A model generated the notes under the pieces. It was not told where the DNA came from. It was given only the letters and a program-made list of their open reading frames with translations, and did no database searches. Shown in pieces: positions 59,851 to 64,000 of a stretch of 64,000 nt of DNA. A program made the translations under genes and the position numbers. The DNA comes from Anaerolineales bacterium UBA6055 (GTDB lineage Bacteria; Chloroflexota; Anaerolineae; Aggregatilineales; Phototrophicaceae): assembly GCA_002428985.1 (NCBI GenBank), contig DIYL01000015.1, positions 1-64,000 of the forward strand, written 5' to 3'. Each line of letters opens with the position of its first letter. Positions within the stretch are counted from its first letter, which is position 1.

Positions 59851-61680
59851 ATGGCTGTTAAAGATAAAGCTCAAGATGAGCAAATAAAGAACCAAAAGGC
59901 AGCACCTGAAGAAGAGCCTTCAATTTTAGATATAGATGACAAAGAGCAAATTGGCTTTGACTGGGAGATTACTCAACGTTTCTTAAGCTACCTTGGTCCG
60001 CATCGCCGAAAACTAGGTATTGCTATATTTGCCATGTTATTTAGCGTGTTTGCCAATGTTTCTGGCCCACCGTTGATTGGATGGGCAATCGATGAAGGTA
60101 TCCGCAAACGTGATGCAAATATCGTTGCCTTAGGGGTATTTGCTTTTGTAGTGATTCAGATTATGGGATTCATCGGCTTCCGTATTCAGCTCGGCAATAT
60201 GGCAGAAACCGGACAACGTATTATCCAAACATTGCGCGATGAATTATTCGATCATGTTCAATATCTTTCGATTGAATTTTTCGCCAAATACGAAGCTGGT
60301 CGCTTAATTGCACGTGTCATCAGCGATGTTAATGTCGTCCGCGAAGCAATTACATTTGCGGTTGTTGGCAGTATCCGTGAAATCTTGATGCTGGCAGGTA
60401 TTATCATTTCGATGGTTTTAATTAACGTACAACTGACTGTTGTAGCTGTCGTTGTGCTTATTGTACTTGGCGTGATTGCCAACTTTTGGCGTATCTATGC
60501 CCGTAAAGCGTATCTAGCTGTGTCCGACTCGAATGCAAAAGTAAATGCTGAACTATCTGAAGCATTTAATGGTGTAAAAGTTACTCAGGCATTTGATCGT
60601 CAAAAATATAATCACAATCGCTTTATTGGTGATATTAACTTCGAAAACCGCGAGGCAAATATCAAAGCTTCATTTATCTCGAGCCTATTCTTCCCAAGTA
60701 TTGAATTGGTCGGTGGTGTAGCGACTGGTGCTCTTATCTTTGTGGGTGGTACATTGGTTATCGATGGCAATATAACGGTAGGTGTATTACTTGCATTTAT
60801 CCTCTATATCAATCAGTTTTTCTTCCCGATTCGTATGTTGGCACAACGTTACAACTTGTTCCAGGCGGTTATGGCATCAGGCTACAAAATCTTTAAATTG
60901 ATGGACTTCCCAATTAGCATCCGCGATGAGCAAAATGCAGGCGAACTACCTGATATTGAAGGAAATGTAAAATTTGATGATGTTTCCTTCCGTTATACAG
61001 AAGACGGCGAAATGGTTCTCAAAAATGTTAACTTAAATGTCCCTGCAGGATCAACTGTAGCATTTGTAGGACACACAGGTGCAGGTAAGAGTACTATGGT
61101 CAAACTTATCATGCGCTTCTACGATACAACATCTGGTATGGTTACAGTTGACGATCATAATCTCAAAGAGGTTACACAAAATAGTCTTCGTAGACAGATT
61201 GGTGTTGTCCCACAGGACACGAACCTATTTGCAGGTACAGTAATGGAAAATATCCGCTATGGTCGTCTGAATGCAACTGATGAAGAAGTTGTTGAAGCAG
61301 CCAAAGCAGTAGGTGCACATCAATTCATTAGTGAGCTCGAAAATGGCTATGATTCCGATATTATGGAAGGTGGCTCGGTACTCTCTACAGGTCAGCGTCA
61401 ATTACTAGCATTTGCCCGTGCTTTGCTTGCTGATCCACGCGTTTTGATTTTAGACGAAGCAACAAGCAACATTGACACACAAACTGAACGCCTCATCCAA
61501 ACAGCTTTGGAACGGCTACTTGTTGGACGCACTAGCTTTGTCATCGCCCATCGCCTAAGTACAATCACTTCTGCAGATATGATTGTAGTGATGGATCATG
61601 GTGAGATTATTGAACAAGGTACACACCAGGAGTTACTCGACTTACAAGGTGTTTACCATAAACTGTTTACAATGGTATAG
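59851..61680 (+). CDS. ABC exporter half-transporter, catalytic-site subunit
   Basis: 609 residues with a long charged N-terminal tail, six membrane helices (about 45-330) and an ATPase domain: Walker A GHTGAGKST near 407, Walker B LILDEATS with catalytic Glu near 531 and switch His in VIAHRLST. The signature is LSTGQRQL, one residue off consensus. These features complement the first subunit exactly. It starts 33 bases after that gene. Substrate unknown. Confidence 0.95.
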   Translation: MAVKDKAQDEQIKNQKAAPEEEPSILDIDDKEQIGFDWEITQRFLSYLGPHRRKLGIAIFAMLFSVFANVSGPPLIGWAIDEGIRKRDANIVALGVFAFVVIQIMGFIGFRIQLGNMAETGQRIIQTLRDELFDHVQYLSIEFFAKYEAGRLIARVISDVNVVREAITFAVVGSIREILMLAGIIISMVLINVQLTVVAVVVLIVLGVIANFWRIYARKAYLAVSDSNAKVNAELSEAFNGVKVTQAFDRQKYNHNRFIGDINFENREANIKASFISSLFFPSIELVGGVATGALIFVGGTLVIDGNITVGVLLAFILYINQFFFPIRMLAQRYNLFQAVMASGYKIFKLMDFPISIRDEQNAGELPDIEGNVKFDDVSFRYTEDGEMVLKNVNLNVPAGSTVAFVGHTGAGKSTMVKLIMRFYDTTSGMVTVDDHNLKEVTQNSLRRQIGVVPQDTNLFAGTVMENIRYGRLNATDEEVVEAAKAVGAHQFISELENGYDSDIMEGGSVLSTGQRQLLAFARALLADPRVLILDEATSNIDTQTERLIQTALERLLVGRTSFVIAHRLSTITSADMIVVMDHGEIIEQGTHQELLDLQGVYHKLFTMV

Positions 61681-61696
61681 AAATATAGACAACACA

Positions 61697-61745
61697 GTCG
61701 TCAGCATGATATTAGCGTTTATTATCGTCATGCTGGCGACGTTTT
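61697..61745 (+). terminator. Terminator of the ABC exporter operon, overlapping the dinB end
   Basis: A 13-base stem (one G-T pair; GTCGTCAGCATGA with TCATGCTGGCGAC) and an 18-base loop are followed by TTTT. The right arm lies inside the last codons of dinB on the other strand. Confidence 0.75.
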
Positions 61746-62920
61746 AAATCACTCGCACGTTTCAACATTGAGTCGCCAAACTTATCTTTCAACAAATCTA
61801 ATGTAGATTGTAGCTCATCAGCTTGTTTTTCTGCTTCGGGATCGTCCCACAACCCCAATTGCCGTTTAGGTTCAACAAAGCCACTAATCCCAACCCCGAT
61901 CAAACGTACAGGTCGCCCTTTCACCCAAAACTGGTCAAATAAAGACTCTGCACATGCATAGATTTCATCATCTCTATCGGTCGCATTAGCTAGGGTCATC
62001 TGACGTGTTAGTGTTGTGAAATCTGACCAGCGCAATTTAATTTTGACAGTCGTGCCATACAAACCGGACTTACGGGTTTGTCGTCCAACTCCATCAGACA
62101 ACCAACGCAGTGTTTGCTTCAGTTTAACCTCATCCTTAACATCAGTTGAAAAGGTCGTTTCCTTACTAATTGATTTTGATTCACCAGATGTTTCGACAGG
62201 ACGATAATCAATCCCATTAGCACGATTCCATAAATCGCGTCCCAGTTTACCAAACCGCGCTGATAATTCATCTTGTGACCAATTTGCGATATCACCTATC
62301 TTATGTAAGCCAAGTTTTTCAAGGTTTTGAGCCGTCTTCGGTCCAACACCCCACAATTGGCGTATCGGGAGTGGAGCAAGAAATTGTTTTTCATCACCTA
62401 CGGGTACAATCGTAATCGTATTAGGCGGTTTATCCTCATGCTGGCGTGCTTTACCAAGCGTATTTGCCGTCTTTGCCAGCAGTTTGCTGGTTGCACCACC
62501 TAATGAACAAGGCAAGTCTAATTCTTGGTTGATACGAGACTGTAAATCTTGAGCAATTATATCGATTGACCCTGGCAAGATTGTCACATCCAAAAATGCT
62601 TCATCTATCGAGAGAGGTTCTACATAAGGAGTAGTATCTCGTAAAATTGCCATGACAGCTTTCGACCGCTCCACATAAGCCCCCCGTGTTTGTCCAACAA
62701 TAATCAAATCAGGGTACAGACGAACAGCCTGCGACATCGGCATTGCTGACCGAATACCGTATTGTCGTGCAGGATAAGATGCAGAAGCAACAACCCCACG
62801 CTGATCAGGTTGCCCACCAACAGCAATAATTTTGCCTTTCAACTCAGGATTTAATTGTTCTTCGACAGCACAAAAGAACGCATCAAGATCAAGATGTAGT
62901 ATTTTTCGTGTTTTTGCCAT
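61712..62920 (-). CDS. dinB: DNA polymerase IV (Y family, DinB)
   Basis: 402 residues. Catalytic acidic residues are in ILHLDLDAFFCAVEE and EPLSIDEAFLDV, with the PMSQAVRLYP finger motif, a helix-hairpin-helix thumb (IRQLWGVGPKTAQNLEKLG core GVGPKTA) and a little-finger domain ending near 355. A C-terminal tail LKRRQHDD follows; no clear beta-clamp-binding motif is seen apart from the KRQLGLWD segment, which resembles one (QLGLW). It copies past damaged DNA. Only a weak ribosome site precedes the ATG. Confidence 0.95.
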   Translation of the reverse strand: MAKTRKILHLDLDAFFCAVEEQLNPELKGKIIAVGGQPDQRGVVASASYPARQYGIRSAMPMSQAVRLYPDLIIVGQTRGAYVERSKAVMAILRDTTPYVEPLSIDEAFLDVTILPGSIDIIAQDLQSRINQELDLPCSLGGATSKLLAKTANTLGKARQHEDKPPNTITIVPVGDEKQFLAPLPIRQLWGVGPKTAQNLEKLGLHKIGDIANWSQDELSARFGKLGRDLWNRANGIDYRPVETSGESKSISKETTFSTDVKDEVKLKQTLRWLSDGVGRQTRKSGLYGTTVKIKLRWSDFTTLTRQMTLANATDRDDEIYACAESLFDQFWVKGRPVRLIGVGISGFVEPKRQLGLWDDPEAEKQADELQSTLDLLKDKFGDSMLKRASDLKRRQHDDNKR

Positions 62921-63002
62921 AGCTTACTTTCACAAAACGTTTGTTCGATTATCTCATATATACGGCTATTTTGTCTAATATTACGATTTAAAGACAATCA
63001 GG

Positions 63003-63008
63003 TATAAT
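63003..63008 (+). promoter_or_regulatory. TATAAT -10 box, candidate glgB promoter
   Basis: A consensus -10 lies 40 bases before the ATG at 63049, with a weak TTACGA -35 at 62981-62986 (16-base spacer). Confidence 0.5.
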
Positions 63009-63048
63009 ACTTGACATATAAGATTCAATCGAAATGTAAGGACGCTGT

Positions 63049-64000
63049 ATGGCACAAAATATATCACAAGAAGGTATCCAAGCGTTGGTTAAGGGTGAAA
63101 ATGGTGCCCCACAACTAATTCTTGGGCGACATATGGACGACAACGTTGTCATAATTCGTACATTCCGTCCATGGGCAGACACTATCCACATCATCAATGA
63201 TGAAACCAAAGACAAGGTAAAAATGGATAAGGTAGATCAAGAGGGCTTATTTGAAGCGAAGTTGGACAAGAATTGGGCTACTGTACCTTATCATTTTGAA
63301 ACCAAGACGTTTGACAAAACAAAAGAATCCTTCGCCGACCCATACATCTTTGATCCATATTTATCAGACTTCGACATTTACTTATTTGGCGAAGGTCGCC
63401 ATCAAGAAATCTATGAAAAACTAGGCGCACATAAACGTGAAATCGATGGTGTAACCGGAGTCAATTTCGCAGTATGGGCACCCAATTGTTATAAAGTCGC
63501 TGTTGTAGGAGATTTCAATCGTTGGGATACACGCACCCATGCGATGGTAAGTCGTGGTGCATCAGGCATTTGGGAGATATTTATTCCGAAGATTGATATA
63601 GGCACAGCCTACAAATATGAAATTCGCTCCCATAATCGCGGGTATCGTGCTGAAAAGACCGACCCCTATGGATTTTATTCAGAAGTTCGCCCCAATACAG
63701 CATCCATCGTTTATGACATCGGCCAATATCAATGGCAAGATGACAAATGGATGGAACAAAGAGCCCAAGCTGAACCACTAGAACAACCCATGAACATGTA
63801 TGAGTTACATTTAGGATCATGGAAACGCAATGCGGAAGGTGAATATCTCACCTATCGTGAACTTGCTACCGACCTCATTCCATATCTAGTTGATATGGGA
63901 TATACACACATCGAGTTATTACCTGTAACTGAACATCCTCTCGATGCATCGTGGGGGTATCAGGTCATCGGCTACTATGCACCGACAAGCCGATTCGGTA
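63049..64000 (+). CDS. glgB: 1,4-alpha-glucan branching enzyme, N-terminal part (runs off right edge)
   Basis: The frame is open from ATG 63049 (AGGA six bases upstream) to the window end, 317 residues. An N-terminal carbohydrate-binding-like domain (about 10-105) precedes the CBM48 module (FAVWAPNCYKVAVVGDFNRWD near 140; core GDFNRW), then the start of the GH13 barrel: MYELHLGSWKR near 247 and ELLPVTEHPLDASWGYQ near 290. It introduces alpha-1,6 branches into glycogen. About 400 residues, including the catalytic ones, lie beyond the edge. Confidence 0.95.
   Translation, partial: MAQNISQEGIQALVKGENGAPQLILGRHMDDNVVIIRTFRPWADTIHIINDETKDKVKMDKVDQEGLFEAKLDKNWATVPYHFETKTFDKTKESFADPYIFDPYLSDFDIYLFGEGRHQEIYEKLGAHKREIDGVTGVNFAVWAPNCYKVAVVGDFNRWDTRTHAMVSRGASGIWEIFIPKIDIGTAYKYEIRSHNRGYRAEKTDPYGFYSEVRPNTASIVYDIGQYQWQDDKWMEQRAQAEPLEQPMNMYELHLGSWKRNAEGEYLTYRELATDLIPYLVDMGYTHIELLPVTEHPLDASWGYQVIGYYAPTSRFG

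Overview
The window is 64 kb of bacterial chromosome, moderately AT-rich, with long co-directional operons, mixed ATG/GTG/TTG starts and clear Shine-Dalgarno and sigma70-type sites. The gene mix suggests a member of the Chloroflexota. It includes a giant Ser/Thr kinase fused to an nSTAND ATPase, an Ala-rich linker and WD40 repeats, a golvesin/M23 wall protein, SUF with a Rieske partner and peptide-type ABC uptake. This placement is inference; no rRNA or other phylogenetic marker is present.

Layout. 1-1.5 kb: end of a possible phage or element module (large acidic protein, holin-like protein, 39-aa membrane peptide). It lies next to a small minus-strand gene and tRNA-His. 2.2-3.6 kb: methyltransferase and glycerophosphodiester phosphodiesterase. 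3.7-9.5 kb: sufCBD, then a terminator-like hairpin, then sufS-sufU-Rieske. A MIP18/SufT-type gene is transcribed divergently from strong promoters flanking a Fur-like palindrome. 10-14.2 kb: a cell-wall hydrolase-like protein and a membrane-anchored sugar-dehydrogenase-like protein. 14.24 kb: tRNA-Asp with its own promoter and terminator.

14.5-33.9 kb: seventeen minus-strand genes headed by a GntR/FCD regulator. They encode two aminotransferase-fold proteins, hydroxyacid and Ldh-type dehydrogenases, three AstE/aspartoacylase-like proteins, an S9 peptidase, an ornithine-cyclodeaminase-like enzyme, a metal-ligand-less M24 protein, peptide-type ABC uptake (no ATPase), a DegT aminotransferase, MmgE/PrpD and a VOC protein. 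Divergently on the plus strand lie two MFS transporters, a MATE-like transporter and an intact M24 peptidase. Lrp and LysE genes follow. Together they look like an uptake and breakdown system for an N-acylated or cyclic amino-acid-like compound. It shares families with ectoine catabolism (M24 hydrolase, AstE-type deacetylase, OCD protein, AsnC/GntR regulators), but the substrate is unknown. Several enzymes come as an intact copy plus a paralogue lacking catalytic residues.

40.8-47.7 kb: HtrA protease, M20 peptidase, an NAGPA-like protein, and a three-gene operon of an Ldh-family protein, a D-threonine-aldolase-like protein and, last, a gene interrupted by an in-frame UGA. That UGA sits exactly where iodothyronine deiodinases carry selenocysteine (FGSFT-U) and is followed by a bacterial-SECIS-like hairpin. 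I read it as one 237-residue deiodinase-like selenoprotein; it is the most notable item in the window.

47.8-64 kb: the giant kinase/WD40 protein, a second small kinase, two uncharacterised proteins (one with a 79-bp tandem duplication of its 3' end), an enolase-superfamily protein, a sugar-phosphate isomerase-like protein, a heterodimeric ABC exporter with one degenerate ATP site, DNA polymerase IV, and the start of glycogen branching enzyme running off the right edge.
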